Positions 35,843 to 44,561 of a stretch of DNA of 64,000 nt are shown piece after piece. The notes under the pieces were generated by a model that did no database searches, had not been told where the DNA came from, and worked only from the letters and a program-made list of their open reading frames with translations. The DNA is taken from assembly GCF_009649845.1 (NCBI RefSeq), contig NZ_WJIE01000006.1, positions 372,001 through 436,000 on the forward strand. Reading direction: 5' to 3'. A program made the position numbers and the translations under genes. Numbering within the stretch: position 1 is the stretch's first letter; each line of letters begins with the position of its first letter. Source of the stretch: Polyangium spumosum (GTDB lineage Bacteria > Myxococcota_A > Polyangia > Polyangiales > Polyangiaceae).

Positions 35843-36511
35843 ATGACGACCCCCGCCGCTGCCGTCCGCCCGCAGAGCCAGAGCACCGTCGCGGTCCCCA
35901 CGGCGGCGAGCGCGCCGACTGGCCGCCTCGCCGTGCTCTCCGTGGCGGCCATGGGCGCGCTCGCCATCCCGCTGCCGATCCTGCCCGACCGCATGGTCAC
36001 GCGCCTTCGCGGCGCCCTCGCCCACGACACCGCCACGCGCCACGGCATCAGCCTCACCACCGACGCTCGCGCGCTCCTGGCCAACGTCGACAGCGAGCAA
36101 AACGCCGCCCGCGCCCTTGGCCGCAAGGCTGCCGAGGCCATCGGCTTCGCCATCTTGAAGCGTGGCCTCGGCCCCCTCGGCGCGCTCACCAACGTCGCTC
36201 GTGCGCTCGAGGTCTTCGCCTTTGGCCACCTCTTCGACCGCTACGTCGCGCAGGTCCGCCAGTCCGGGGCCGTCCGCATCCACGCCGAGGAGGCCCGCAA
36301 GATCCGCGAGACCATCGACCGCGCCTTCCTGCACGCCTTCTCCCCCATGCTCCGCCCCACGCCCATCACGCTGCCCGACTCGGTCGAGGACCTGCGCGAC
36401 GAGTTCACCCGCTGGATCGACACGGCCATCCTCACGGGCGCGTCCTTGCCGAGTTACGTCGAGCGCCGCCTCGAGGCAGCCTTCGACGAGGTCGTGAGCC
36501 ACGATGGTTGA
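35843..36511 (+). CDS. conserved hypothetical protein upstream of proB
   Basis: A 222-residue protein that I do not recognise. It has a Thr/Ala/Pro-rich N-terminus, one modest hydrophobic stretch (LAVLSVAAMGALAIPLPILP) and then mainly helical sequence ending in SLPSYVERRLEAAFDEVVSHD. The hydrophobic segment followed by an RxR-rich stretch could be a membrane-associated helix. ATG 35843 is chosen; no clear ribosome-binding site. The stop overlaps the proB start by 8 bases, so the two are coupled. Confidence 0.7.
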   Translation: MTTPAAAVRPQSQSTVAVPTAASAPTGRLAVLSVAAMGALAIPLPILPDRMVTRLRGALAHDTATRHGISLTTDARALLANVDSEQNAARALGRKAAEAIGFAILKRGLGPLGALTNVARALEVFAFGHLFDRYVAQVRQSGAVRIHAEEARKIRETIDRAFLHAFSPMLRPTPITLPDSVEDLRDEFTRWIDTAILTGASLPSYVERRLEAAFDEVVSHDG

Positions 36512-37622
36512 GCCGGGCGCCGTCGACCCTTCCCATCCCCGCGTGCTGCTCGCCAAGACGCGGCGCGTGATCCTCAAGATCGGCTCGAAGAGCCTCACCG
36601 GCGACGCCTGGGACCGCCTCGCCGAGGACGTCGCCGCCTACCGGGGGGGCCACGGCAAGCGTGGCGCGCGTAGCGTCGTCATCGTCTCGAGCGGCGCCAT
36701 CGCCCACGGCATCCAGAAGCTCGGCTTGAAGAGCCGCCCCAAGGACATCGCCTGGCTGCAGGCCGCCGCCGCCGCGGGCCAATCGATCCTCATGCAGCGT
36801 TACGAGGAGGCCTTCGACAAGGTCGGCATCCCCGTCGCGCAGGTCCTCCTCACGCACGCCGACCTCGCCGACCGCGCCCGCACGAACAACGCCCGCGGCG
36901 CGCTCGGCGCGTTGCTCGAGGCGGGCTGCGTCCCGATCATCAACGAAAACGACGCCGTCGCCGTCGAGGAGATCAAGTTCGGCGACAACGACCAGCTCGC
37001 GAGTATGGTCGCGCCCCTCGTCGACGCCGACCTCTTGCTCTTGCTCTCCGACGTCGAGGGCTTGCTCGACGCCGGGGGCCGCCGCGTCCCGCTCGTGCGC
37101 AGCATCGCCACGGAGGCGCGCCCGCTCGCGGGTGGCTCGACCTCGGGCGTCGGCACGGGTGGCATGACCAGCAAGGTCGAGGCCGCGCGCCGGGCGACCC
37201 TCGCGGGTGCACACGTCGTCATCGCCCACGCCCGCGAGCCTGGCATCCTCGGGCGCGTCGTCGGGGGCGAGGACGTCGGCACCTTCTTCCCTGCCGTCCC
37301 GCAGCGCTTGAGCGCCCGCAAGCACTGGATCGCCTACACCTTGCGTCCACGCGGCGCGATCCTGGTCGACCGTGGCGCGGCCGAGGCCATTTGCGCGCGG
37401 AACCGCAGCATCCTCGCGGTGGGCGTGCTCGGCGTGCGCGGCACGTTCCAGCCTGGGGACGCCGTCTCCGTCGTCGACCCCGACGGCCGCGAGATCGCGC
37501 GTGGGCTCTGCCGCCTGTCACCGTCCGACGCGGCGCGGGTGGCGGGGCAGAAGCGGGAGGAGGATGGGGAGGAGATCGTGGTCATCCATCGGGACGACCT
37601 GGTGGTGCTGCCGGGGGAGTGA
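36504..37622 (+). CDS. proB: glutamate 5-kinase
   Basis: A 372-residue cytoplasmic enzyme, first step of proline synthesis (glutamate to glutamyl 5-phosphate). The amino acid kinase domain shows VVIVSSGAIAHGIQKLGLK, QAAAAAGQSILMQRYEEAF, PIINENDAVAVEEIKFGDND (the END/GDND catalytic region) and GGMTSKVEAARRAT. A C-terminal PUA domain (about 280-365) is present as in full-length ProB. proA is not in the window. Its end is 30 bp from the convergent gene at 37653. Confidence 0.94.
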   Translation: MVEPGAVDPSHPRVLLAKTRRVILKIGSKSLTGDAWDRLAEDVAAYRGGHGKRGARSVVIVSSGAIAHGIQKLGLKSRPKDIAWLQAAAAAGQSILMQRYEEAFDKVGIPVAQVLLTHADLADRARTNNARGALGALLEAGCVPIINENDAVAVEEIKFGDNDQLASMVAPLVDADLLLLLSDVEGLLDAGGRRVPLVRSIATEARPLAGGSTSGVGTGGMTSKVEAARRATLAGAHVVIAHAREPGILGRVVGGEDVGTFFPAVPQRLSARKHWIAYTLRPRGAILVDRGAAEAICARNRSILAVGVLGVRGTFQPGDAVSVVDPDGREIARGLCRLSPSDAARVAGQKREEDGEEIVVIHRDDLVVLPGE

Positions 37623-37652
37623 GGGGCGGGAGCGGGGCGGGGGACGGGGCTG

Positions 37653-38159
37653 CTAGCCCTCGGCCGGCGTGGCCTGCGACTCTGCTTGCGCCGCCTCTGC
37701 GAGCTTCTTCTTCCGCGTCTTGAGGCCCTTCATGGCGAGGGCGGACCGGTACTTGCGCGTCTTTTCGTACTTCGCGAGCAGGCTCTCGTTCCTCGTCGTC
37801 CTGGCGCGGCGCTCGATGGCCACGGCGAAGGCGTTCACCTGCCGCTGCCTCTTGTCGTCTTCCAGGGCCCGGGTCTCTTCCATCACCTCGACGAGCTTCT
37901 TGAGGGCGGGCAGGTGCGCGTCGATCATCGCGACGCGGCTGTTGGACTGCTGGAAGGACTCGAAATCGGACTTGGTGATCCCGGCGATATCGCCGAGCGC
38001 GGCCTGGTTCGTGAGGATCTCGGAGACGACCTCCGAGAAGCCATCTTGTTCCGTGCAAAAGCCTCGGCGCTCCCCGGACGCCAGGTCGACGAGGAAGGGC
38101 GCGAGCGCGGTGCAATCGTGGACGAGGATGTCGAGCGCGATGGGCTCCAGATTCGGCAT
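37653..38159 (-). CDS. hypothetical helical protein
   Basis: A 168-residue soluble protein, predicted mostly helical, with a very basic C-terminal region (RARTTRNESLLAKYEKTRKY and GLKTRKKKLAEAAQ). I recognise no family. The start is well supported: ATG 38159 with GGGGAGGAG 5 bases upstream. No membrane segment or signal peptide. It lies next to the 65-bp tandem array, which begins 140 bp upstream of its start. A nucleic-acid or structural role could fit the basic tail, but this is a guess. Confidence 0.75.
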   Translation of the reverse strand: MPNLEPIALDILVHDCTALAPFLVDLASGERRGFCTEQDGFSEVVSEILTNQAALGDIAGITKSDFESFQQSNSRVAMIDAHLPALKKLVEVMEETRALEDDKRQRQVNAFAVAIERRARTTRNESLLAKYEKTRKYRSALAMKGLKTRKKKLAEAAQAESQATPAEG

Positions 38160-38809
38160 GGTGGTCTCCTCCCCAAGAGGGGGGCATGGGTGCAATGCGG
38201 TCTCCACGCGCAATGGCGCGAGGTGGATGGGGAGGATGGGCATGGCGGATTTGTTTGCAAGGGTCGGAATCTTGCTCGCGGGGCGAGGGATGGCGCGGGC
38301 AGGGTCGATCGATGGTGCCCGCAGGGTGGGTGGATGGTGCCCGCGGCTTCGTGGAGGCCGTGGGCAGGGTCGATCGATGGTGCCCGCGGGGTGGGTGGAT
38401 GGTGCCCGCGGCTTCGTGGAGGCCGTGGGCAGGGTGGGGTGATGGTGTCCGCGGCTTCGGCGATGCCGTGGGCAGGGTCGATCGATGGTGCCCGCAGGGT
38501 GGGTGGATGGTGCCCGCGGCTTTGTGGATGGCGCGGGCAGGGTCGATCGATGGTGCCCGCAGGGTGGGTGGATGGTGTCCGCGGCTTCGGCGATGCTGCG
38601 GGCAGGGTCGGATGATGGTGTTCGCAGGGTGGGTTGATGGCGTCGACGGATTCGCGGATGCCGCTTGCAGGGTCGAGGGATGGTATCGACGCGCGCGGCG
38701 GCCTCCGCCGGGGTGGGTGAGGGCGGGCAAGCAATGTGGAGGAGGGAGCGGGGAGCATGGTCGATCCGTGGAGATTGACGGGGCTCCTGGGAGGGGGGCT
38801 AGACGGAAG
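38160..38809. other. 650-bp region without a supported gene, mostly tandem repeats
   Basis: Contains the ribosome-binding site of the minus-strand gene at its left end, the tandem array at 38299-38688, and about 120 bp of non-repetitive sequence on the right. Open frames here on both strands are long only because the repeat lacks stop codons; their products are repetitive Trp/Gly/Arg or His/Pro/Thr strings. I see no gene. Confidence 0.7.
38299..38688. repeat. 65-bp tandem repeat array with about 22-bp sub-repeats
   Basis: Units start with GCAGGGTCGATCGATGG at 38299, 38364, 38472, 38537 and 38602 (last degraded), with related starts at 38429 and 38667. Spacing is 65 bp throughout except one 43-bp unit, so about six copies. 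Each unit is itself three related 21-22-bp parts built around GGTGCCCGC. Because 65 is not a multiple of three, the array is unlikely to be coding. Confidence 0.88.
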
Positions 38810-38950
38810 ATGACGAGTGTCGGAGATTGCCTGCTGCTCAACGAAACATTTTATTGTGTCGAATCCGTGAAGCCCGGAGAGGCGACATTCAGGGCAATGT
38901 TCAAGAAGACGCGCGGGCACGACGTTCTCATCACGCGCATCCGCCCGTGA
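38810..38950 (+). CDS. possible 46-residue small protein
   Basis: An open frame starting ATG 38810 with MTSVGDCLLLNETFYCVES and ending LITRIRP. Composition is balanced, with normal hydrophobic and charged residues, unlike the repetitive frame before it, and base composition is less GC-rich than the surroundings. GACGGAAG just upstream is a weak ribosome-binding site. It could also be a decayed gene fragment. I do not recognise it. Confidence 0.35.
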   Translation: MTSVGDCLLLNETFYCVESVKPGEATFRAMFKKTRGHDVLITRIRP

Positions 38951-39059
38951 CCTCGCCGGCCCGGCGGCCGGGCCTCACCCGCCACCAGGACGTCGAAGCC
39001 CCTTCCGTCCGAGCCGCGACTTGGGCTACACTCGCGGCCCTTTTTCGAAGCTCCGGCCG

Positions 39060-40205
39060 ATGTCCTCCTTCCAGCAACATCGCTTCCTGTTCCCGGCTGC
39101 TCTGCTCCTCACGCTCGCCGCGCCGGAGGCGCGTGCCCAGCCGACGCCTTCCGCCTCTGCCTCGGCCCCCTCGGCCCCGACCGCGTCTGCGTCGCCCCCG
39201 CCCGAGGCGCCGCCTCCGCCGCCGCCCGAGGCCTCTTCCTCCGCGGAGCCGCCCCCGCCCGAGGCGCCGCCTCCGCCGCCTCCACCTCCGCCACCCCCAC
39301 CCGAACCCATCACCCCGAAGCCCGCGCCTGCCCCCCGCCTGACCTTGTTCCAGGCGCAGACCAGCGCTTCCCTCGCGATGGTCTTCCCGGGTTACACCGT
39401 CGGCGCGAGCGTGCGTGGCGGCGGCGGCGTGTACGGCTCCTCGCTCGGCAGGGGCAATCCGTTCGTCACGGGGTATCGTTATGTCGAGCGCGGCGGCGTC
39501 ATCTCGGGCCTCGTCGTGGGCGGCCTCTTTTACCTCCTCGGCGCCACCGCCGCGGCCATGCCCGACTCCACCACGACCACCACCTCCTCTTATCTCCGCA
39601 CCAACAACCGCGGCGAGACCGAACGCGTCATCGAGACCCGCCGCACCGCCACCTACAACAACCCCGCGCGAAACGCCGCCGCCCTCAAGGCCAGCGAGGA
39701 GGGCGCCAAGGCCCTCGTCGCGTATCGCCAGCAGGCCTTCGAGCTCGACGTTTATACCCGCGATTGGTTCGGCTCGGGCCTCGGCGACGCCCGCGGCTAT
39801 CGCATGAACTTCCTCTTCACCGTCTACAGCCACGAGCGGTTCTTCGTCGAGACGGGCTTTGGCTTCGGCGACGTGAGCGCCATCGTCCCCGGCAAGGACA
39901 TCCTCGTCGAGGAAAAATACATCGGTATGCCCGTGCGCGTCATCGTCCCCTGGGGGCCGTTTTATGCGCAGGCCGCGCTCGACCTGAATTTCCGCGGCCT
40001 CGACTTTGGCCTGCTCGCCGACGACGACATCGAATACCGCGACGTCGACGGCCGGCCGATGCGCGTGGACCCGGTGCGGCCGATTCCCTTCTCCTTGTCG
40101 GTGCACGCGATGCTCTGGCGGCTCGCGCTCTCGGCGGGCGTGGAGACGGCGCGGCCGTGGACGGGGCAGTTTGGTTATTTCGCGACGGCGGGGGCGAGGT
40201 TCTGA
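39060..40205 (+). CDS. secreted, probable outer-membrane protein with Pro-rich linker
   Basis: A 381-residue protein with a signal peptide (FLFPAALLLTLAAPEARA, cleaved before QPTPS), then a Ser/Ala/Pro linker of about 60 residues with a run of 12 prolines. The remaining part has many short amphipathic strands ending in aromatic residues (MNFLFTVYSHERFFVET, FYAQAALDLNFRGLDFGLL), and a final GQFGYFATAGARF with C-terminal Phe, typical of outer-membrane barrels. The Pro-rich linker would span the periplasm or peptidoglycan. It is followed 2 bp later by another exported protein, forming a pair. Function unknown. Confidence 0.75.
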   Translation: MSSFQQHRFLFPAALLLTLAAPEARAQPTPSASASAPSAPTASASPPPEAPPPPPPEASSSAEPPPPEAPPPPPPPPPPPPEPITPKPAPAPRLTLFQAQTSASLAMVFPGYTVGASVRGGGGVYGSSLGRGNPFVTGYRYVERGGVISGLVVGGLFYLLGATAAAMPDSTTTTTSSYLRTNNRGETERVIETRRTATYNNPARNAAALKASEEGAKALVAYRQQAFELDVYTRDWFGSGLGDARGYRMNFLFTVYSHERFFVETGFGFGDVSAIVPGKDILVEEKYIGMPVRVIVPWGPFYAQAALDLNFRGLDFGLLADDDIEYRDVDGRPMRVDPVRPIPFSLSVHAMLWRLALSAGVETARPWTGQFGYFATAGARF

Positions 40206-40207
40206 TC

Positions 40208-41002
40208 ATGGAGCTTTGCAAACGATGGCTCGGCCCGATGGGCGTCGCCTCGATCCTCCTCGCCGCGTTTTGCCTCGCGCCCGGCGAGGCCCGCGCCGCG
40301 GACGAAAAGCTCGCGGCCCTCCCGGAGATCTTCGAAGACAAGGACGCCCTCCTGGAGCGCGCGCCCGGCCTCGGCCTCAGCCACGTCATGAGCATGGCCA
40401 TCGTGTATCTGCCGGGCTCCGTCGTCGACTTCGAGGAGGACCCGCAAAACCCTTCGATCGCGGGCACCGGCGCCCTCACGATCGGGGCGAGTTTCCTCCC
40501 GATCCCCACGCTCTTCGGCAGCCAGTTCGGCCTGGAGGCGGATTTCACGCTCGGCTTTCCGCTGGTCAAATCGTACTTCGGCGGCATCGGCGGCAATGTC
40601 GGCCTCGTCCTGCAGCCCCTCGCGTTCCGCTACCTGCGACTCAGCGTCGCGATCGGCGGAGGCTTCAACGCGCACGGCTACGGCTACCTGAAGCCGCGCC
40701 TCGCCTTCCCGATCGTGCCCGACCGGATCGAGGCCGAGGCGACGTATCGATGGATCCCGAACACCGCGAGCAACGTCTTCGACGGCGAGGACGGCCTCGA
40801 GGACGACGGCTTCGGCGAGCACAAGCTGCGCGGCTCCCTCTTCGTGCGGGTCGGCGAAAAAGACAGGAGCCGGGACTTCGGCTCCTTCGCGGTGCACGCC
40901 TTCTTCGAATACACCCGCGTCTCCGGCGACGAGGAGCGCCTCGAGCGCTTCCGGATCCGCCCCGGCGATTACCTGACCTTCGGCCTCGGCATGGCGTACT
41001 GA
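40208..41002 (+). CDS. exported beta-barrel-like protein
   Basis: A 264-residue protein with a signal peptide (about 1-30, ending EARAADEK). Strand-rich mature sequence: GLSHVMSMAIVYLPGSVVDF, GALTIGASFLPIPTLFG, FRYLRLSVAIGGGFNAHGYG and a last strand YLTFGLGMAY with terminal aromatic. Suggests an outer-membrane barrel of about eight to ten strands. It starts 2 bp after the preceding outer-membrane gene, so they are co-transcribed and may act together. Confidence 0.72.
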   Translation: MELCKRWLGPMGVASILLAAFCLAPGEARAADEKLAALPEIFEDKDALLERAPGLGLSHVMSMAIVYLPGSVVDFEEDPQNPSIAGTGALTIGASFLPIPTLFGSQFGLEADFTLGFPLVKSYFGGIGGNVGLVLQPLAFRYLRLSVAIGGGFNAHGYGYLKPRLAFPIVPDRIEAEATYRWIPNTASNVFDGEDGLEDDGFGEHKLRGSLFVRVGEKDRSRDFGSFAVHAFFEYTRVSGDEERLERFRIRPGDYLTFGLGMAY

Positions 41003-41053
41003 AGGGCGCTCTTTTTTCGGGAACCTCCCCCGAGGAGCGCTGTCCTTCCCCCC

Positions 41054-41596
41054 ATGCGCTCGGGCCTCCTCTTCACGAACGGCATCCTCCTCGCGGGCAT
41101 CGCGGCAGTCCTCACCATCGGCCCCGGCACCCACGGAAAGCGCCTGCTGCCGGCCGACGCCGCCGCGGTGTCCGAGTCCCCCGTCGACATGGCCGCGCTC
41201 GAATCGGCCGCGTCGCTCGCGCCCACCGTCGAGAGCGTCGTCGCCCTCGCCTCGGCCTACGTCGACCGCGGTCAGCCCGGCCTCGCGAGCGCCGTCATCG
41301 AGAAGGCCCCCCGCAAGATCCAGCTCGATCCCCGCGTCGCCGACGTCTCGGCCCGCGCCCTCTTCCACCGCGGACAGGCGCGAAAGGCCCTCGCGGCCGT
41401 CGAGGACGCGATCGACGCCTGCGACGCCGAGGAAGTGGCTTGCCGCTCCTGGCAGGTCGCCAAGGCCGAGCGCCAGGCGGCGTTCTTGAAGGAGGTCGTG
41501 GCCGCGGGCGTCGAGGATCCCATGACCGACCCCGCCGCCGTCCGGGCTGCATACGAGCGCTCGACGCAGAAGGTCGGCCTCGTCGCGATGCGTTGA
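41054..41596 (+). CDS. membrane-anchored TPR-like protein
   Basis: A 180-residue protein with one N-terminal hydrophobic helix (GLLFTNGILLAGIAAVLTIG). Two to three helix-turn-helix repeats resemble TPR units: SVVALASAYVDRGQPGLASAVIEKAP and VADVSARALFHRGQARKALAAVEDAID in pieces. It probably lies in the periplasm, anchored by the first helix. No ribosome-binding site stands out before ATG 41054. Function not known. Confidence 0.68.
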   Translation: MRSGLLFTNGILLAGIAAVLTIGPGTHGKRLLPADAAAVSESPVDMAALESAASLAPTVESVVALASAYVDRGQPGLASAVIEKAPRKIQLDPRVADVSARALFHRGQARKALAAVEDAIDACDAEEVACRSWQVAKAERQAAFLKEVVAAGVEDPMTDPAAVRAAYERSTQKVGLVAMR

Positions 41597-41684
41597 CGCG
41601 CCGCGCGGGGGGCCTCATGAGACGCGAGAAACACGCACCCAAGGAAAATACGACGGCGTTGTCGGATGCCCCATCGGCGCCGCC

Positions 41685-42653
41685 ATGTCACGATTCTTCT
41701 TTTGGTTCGTCTCAGGAAGCGTTGACGGGATTCCACCTTCCCTCCGTACCCGGGAGGCCTTGGCCAGCGTGCTGAACCGACGCGAACCCCGCTCCTCCCC
41801 GCCCTCCTCCCTCGGCGCCCGCCTCGCGAGTGGTCTGCCCTGGGCGACCGTCTTCGTCTCCACCTCCCTCCTCGTCGGCTGCGCCGGGCCCGGAAAACGC
41901 CCGATCGCGACCCCCGCGTCGCACAGGCAGGCCGAGGATCGCCCCTTCGTCTTCCAGCCGCCCGTGGACCTCGACGTCGAGAACAAGGTCAACGCGGTCG
42001 TGCGCATCGTGGGCGACGTGACCTGCACGGGCACGCTCATCGCCGAGGACCTCGTGCTCACGGCGCACCATTGCGTCTCGCAGCGCGACGAGGACGGGAC
42101 GGTCCAGAACCACGACAAGGACCCGGAGAGCCTCACCGTCGAGCTCGGCGGCGACGACCTGCCCTGGGGCGAGGTGACGGTGCGCGCGATCGTGAGCCCC
42201 GACTGCGGCTACGTGGCCGGGGAAGGCGACATCGCCATCCTGGTGCTCTCGCGCAAGCTCGTCGGCGTCCCCACGCTGAGCCCGCGTATCGAGGAGGCGC
42301 CCTCGCCGAACGAGGCGATTTACCCGATCGGGTTCGGGAGGTGCGCGCTCTCGCGAGGGCCGATCCACCGGATCGAGCGCTCGGGCGGGCCGATTTCGAA
42401 GGTGCGGGCGCGCGACTTCTTCGCGGTCGCCTCGGTTTGCCCCGGCGACTCGGGCGGACCGGCCTACAGCCCGAAGACGCAAGACGTGGTCGGCGTGGTC
42501 TCGGCCTCCGTGATGGATGGCGACGAGATGACGGCGGCGCCCTCGATCTTCGTGCGGCTCGACGCGTGGCGCGAGCTCTTCGCCGCCGCCCGGGAGATCG
42601 CGAACGGGACGAGCCCGAGCGAGCTGCCGCCCTTCCGGAGCTGCCAGCGTTAG
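41685..42653 (+). CDS. S1 (trypsin-like) serine protease, probable lipoprotein
   Basis: A protein of up to 322 residues. Its catalytic triad is visible: His in VLTAHHCVSQ, Asp in GEGDIAILVL, Ser in CPGDSGGPAY, with cysteines in VTCTGTLIA and around the active site for disulphides. The signal region (LPWATVFVSTSLLVGC) ends in a lipobox-like LVGC. The start is uncertain: ATG 41685 puts about 60 residues before the lipobox, too long for a signal peptide, whereas GTG 41769 gives a normal length. It would act in the envelope or be released; target unknown. Confidence 0.82.
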   Translation: MSRFFFWFVSGSVDGIPPSLRTREALASVLNRREPRSSPPSSLGARLASGLPWATVFVSTSLLVGCAGPGKRPIATPASHRQAEDRPFVFQPPVDLDVENKVNAVVRIVGDVTCTGTLIAEDLVLTAHHCVSQRDEDGTVQNHDKDPESLTVELGGDDLPWGEVTVRAIVSPDCGYVAGEGDIAILVLSRKLVGVPTLSPRIEEAPSPNEAIYPIGFGRCALSRGPIHRIERSGGPISKVRARDFFAVASVCPGDSGGPAYSPKTQDVVGVVSASVMDGDEMTAAPSIFVRLDAWRELFAAAREIANGTSPSELPPFRSCQR

Positions 42654-42719
42654 TCCCTCGATCGCGGGGCGCCGGATGCTCGCCCCCACGGCCCCACCTG
42701 CGATACGATCCGCGCTTCG

Positions 42720-43358
42720 ATGCAGAAGTTCGGCAAAGCGCTCGGCTATACCGTCCTCGGCCTGGTCGTCGTCCTCGTGCTCTTGCGGGTGATCCTGTTC
42801 AAGACCTGGACCGTGCCGACCCTGCCGCGGCTCTCGGCGTCGGTGGCCCCCACGCTCGACGGGGGGGACTTCGTGCTCCTCTTGACCCGGGGCACGCCGG
42901 GCTTCGGCGACCTCGTCCGCTGCAAGGACCCCGAAGATCCGACCCAGTACGTGGTCGGCCGCATCGTCGGCGTCGAGGGCGACAAGGTCGAGGTCACCGG
43001 GCGGAGCGTGGAGATCAACGGCAAGCGCTACAACCCCGTCCAGGCCTGCCCGACGCGCAAGTACGAGACCGTGCACCCGAACACCGACGCCGAGGTCGAG
43101 CTCGAGTGTGGCGTCGTGGAGATGGGCGGCGGCTGGTTTTACCGCGGGCAGACGAAGACCAGGACGAGCCCCATGAACTTCAAGGCCGAGGTGGGCGAGG
43201 GCATGGTCTTCCTGCTCAGCGACAACATCGACCTCTACGACGATTCTCGCGAGTTCGGTACGCTGGAGCGCGCTTCGTGCAAGGAGCGCGTGGTCTTCCG
43301 GTTCGTCGGCAAGAACGGCTGGGGCGACGCGGACGCCCGCATGACCGTCATCCGCTGA
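42720..43358 (+). CDS. signal peptidase I (S26)-like protein without the usual lysine
   Basis: A 212-residue membrane-anchored protein. One N-terminal helix (TVLGLVVVLVLLRVILF) is followed by the S26 pattern: SASVAPTLDGGDFVLL holds the serine box (S41 in SVAPT), PGFGDLVRCKDP is box C, YVVGRIVGVEGDKV is the lysine box, and SDNIDLYDDSREFG is box E. In classical enzymes the lysine box reads YxKRVxGxxGD; here the Lys position is Gly80. The protein may therefore be inactive, or use another base. It is unlikely to be the only leader peptidase of the cell. Confidence 0.78.
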   Translation: MQKFGKALGYTVLGLVVVLVLLRVILFKTWTVPTLPRLSASVAPTLDGGDFVLLLTRGTPGFGDLVRCKDPEDPTQYVVGRIVGVEGDKVEVTGRSVEINGKRYNPVQACPTRKYETVHPNTDAEVELECGVVEMGGGWFYRGQTKTRTSPMNFKAEVGEGMVFLLSDNIDLYDDSREFGTLERASCKERVVFRFVGKNGWGDADARMTVIR

Positions 43359-43428
43359 GGAAGGGATCCTTGTTGCTTGACCCCCTTCGTGATCGCCGTC
43401 TAGAACCGGATGTCCCCGAGGAACGACG

Positions 43429-44553
43429 TTGGGCAACGAGCAGCACGAGATAGGCATCGTTTGCGGTCAGTGCGACACGTGGAGCCCCATGGGCGCCGCG
43501 AGCTGCGCCGAATGCGACAACGATCTGGCCCTGTTCGGGAGCCGGCAATCCGTCCTGCCGACGCCGCCGCCGCCGCCGCCCGTGCGCCCGGCCGTGTCGG
43601 CGCGGCCCGCGACGACGCCAGCGCCGCCGCTGCAACGGCCCGTGACGCCGCAGCCCTCGACGACTTCGGTCTCGGCAGGTCCCCGGCGCGTCGGCCCCGC
43701 GGGCTTCGCCGGGCCCGCGCAGAAAAACCCAGCACGAAGCGAGTTCGCGGACTTATCGCAGGAGGAGCTCATGGAGCAAGCCCGTAACTACGTCTGCCGT
43801 TCCTGTTCGAGCGGCGTCCCCTCGGGCCACAAGTTCTGCGGGAGGTGCGGGACGGCCGTCCCGATGGAGATCCTCAACGCGCAGACGCTCTTCTTCGGGG
43901 ACATGCAGAACCCGGCGAAGGCGAAGCTCATCCTCATCCGCGGCGAAGGCATGGATGGCCTCTCCTTCCACCTCAAGGCCGAGCAGCACATCGTCGGCCG
44001 GAACGGTCAGCTCGTCTTCCCCGACGATCCGTTCGTCTCGCCGAAACACGCGAACTTCTTCTACCGAGACGGCAAGCTCGTCGTGCGCGACGAGGGCTCG
44101 CTGAACGGCGTGTACATCCGCGTGCGCGGCACGGTCGACATCGTCCCGAGCGACACGTTCCTCGCCGGCGAGCAGCTCTTCCGCCTCGACTCGAGCCCCA
44201 AGCCCTCCGACGGCGCAGACCCGGACGGCACCTACTTCTACTCGTCGCCGAAGCACCCGAGCCCGTTCCGCCTCACGCAGATCCTGCAGGGCGGCGCCGT
44301 GGGCATGACGGTGTGCGCGCGTGGCTCGTCCCTGCAGATCGGGCGCGAGGGCGGCGATCTGAACTTCCCCGGTGACCTCTACATGTCCGGCTCGCACTGC
44401 CGCATCGAGGAGAGCGGCGGGCGCTTCTCGCTGACGGACCTCAACAGCCGCAACGGGACGTACGTGCGCATCAAGAGCGAGCGCGAGCTCGGGCACGGCG
44501 ACTACCTCTTCATCGGCCGCAAGCTCCTGCGCGTCGAGCTCAACACGAACTAG
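43429..44553 (+). CDS. zinc-ribbon and double FHA domain protein
   Basis: A 374-residue cytoplasmic protein. Two zinc ribbons (CGQCDTWSPMGAASCAEC, residues 12-30; CRSCSSGVPSGHKFCGRCG, about 120-140) are joined by a Pro/Thr-rich linker. Two FHA domains follow: the first has IVGRNGQLVFPDDPFVSPKH and EGSLNGVYIR; the second has QIGREGGDLNFPGD, MSGSHCRIEE and LNSRNGTYVR. FHA domains bind phosphothreonine, so this is likely a partner of the Ser/Thr kinases abundant in myxobacteria. The TTG start at 43429 has GAGGA 8 bases upstream. The next gene begins 8 bp downstream. Confidence 0.88.
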   Translation: MGNEQHEIGIVCGQCDTWSPMGAASCAECDNDLALFGSRQSVLPTPPPPPPVRPAVSARPATTPAPPLQRPVTPQPSTTSVSAGPRRVGPAGFAGPAQKNPARSEFADLSQEELMEQARNYVCRSCSSGVPSGHKFCGRCGTAVPMEILNAQTLFFGDMQNPAKAKLILIRGEGMDGLSFHLKAEQHIVGRNGQLVFPDDPFVSPKHANFFYRDGKLVVRDEGSLNGVYIRVRGTVDIVPSDTFLAGEQLFRLDSSPKPSDGADPDGTYFYSSPKHPSPFRLTQILQGGAVGMTVCARGSSLQIGREGGDLNFPGDLYMSGSHCRIEESGGRFSLTDLNSRNGTYVRIKSERELGHGDYLFIGRKLLRVELNTN

Positions 44554-44561
44554 GCGAAGCC

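Noticed and set aside
37582-38841. Open frame with repeated His/Pro/Thr-rich peptides through the tandem array
   Set aside because: Runs through all phases of a 65-bp repeat that happens to lack stops; no ribosome-binding site and it overlaps the supported gene ending at 37653.
41003-41045. Imperfect hairpin (GCGCTC ... GAGCGC) after the outer-membrane protein pair
   Set aside because: Loop too long and no T-run after the right arm, so not called as a terminator.
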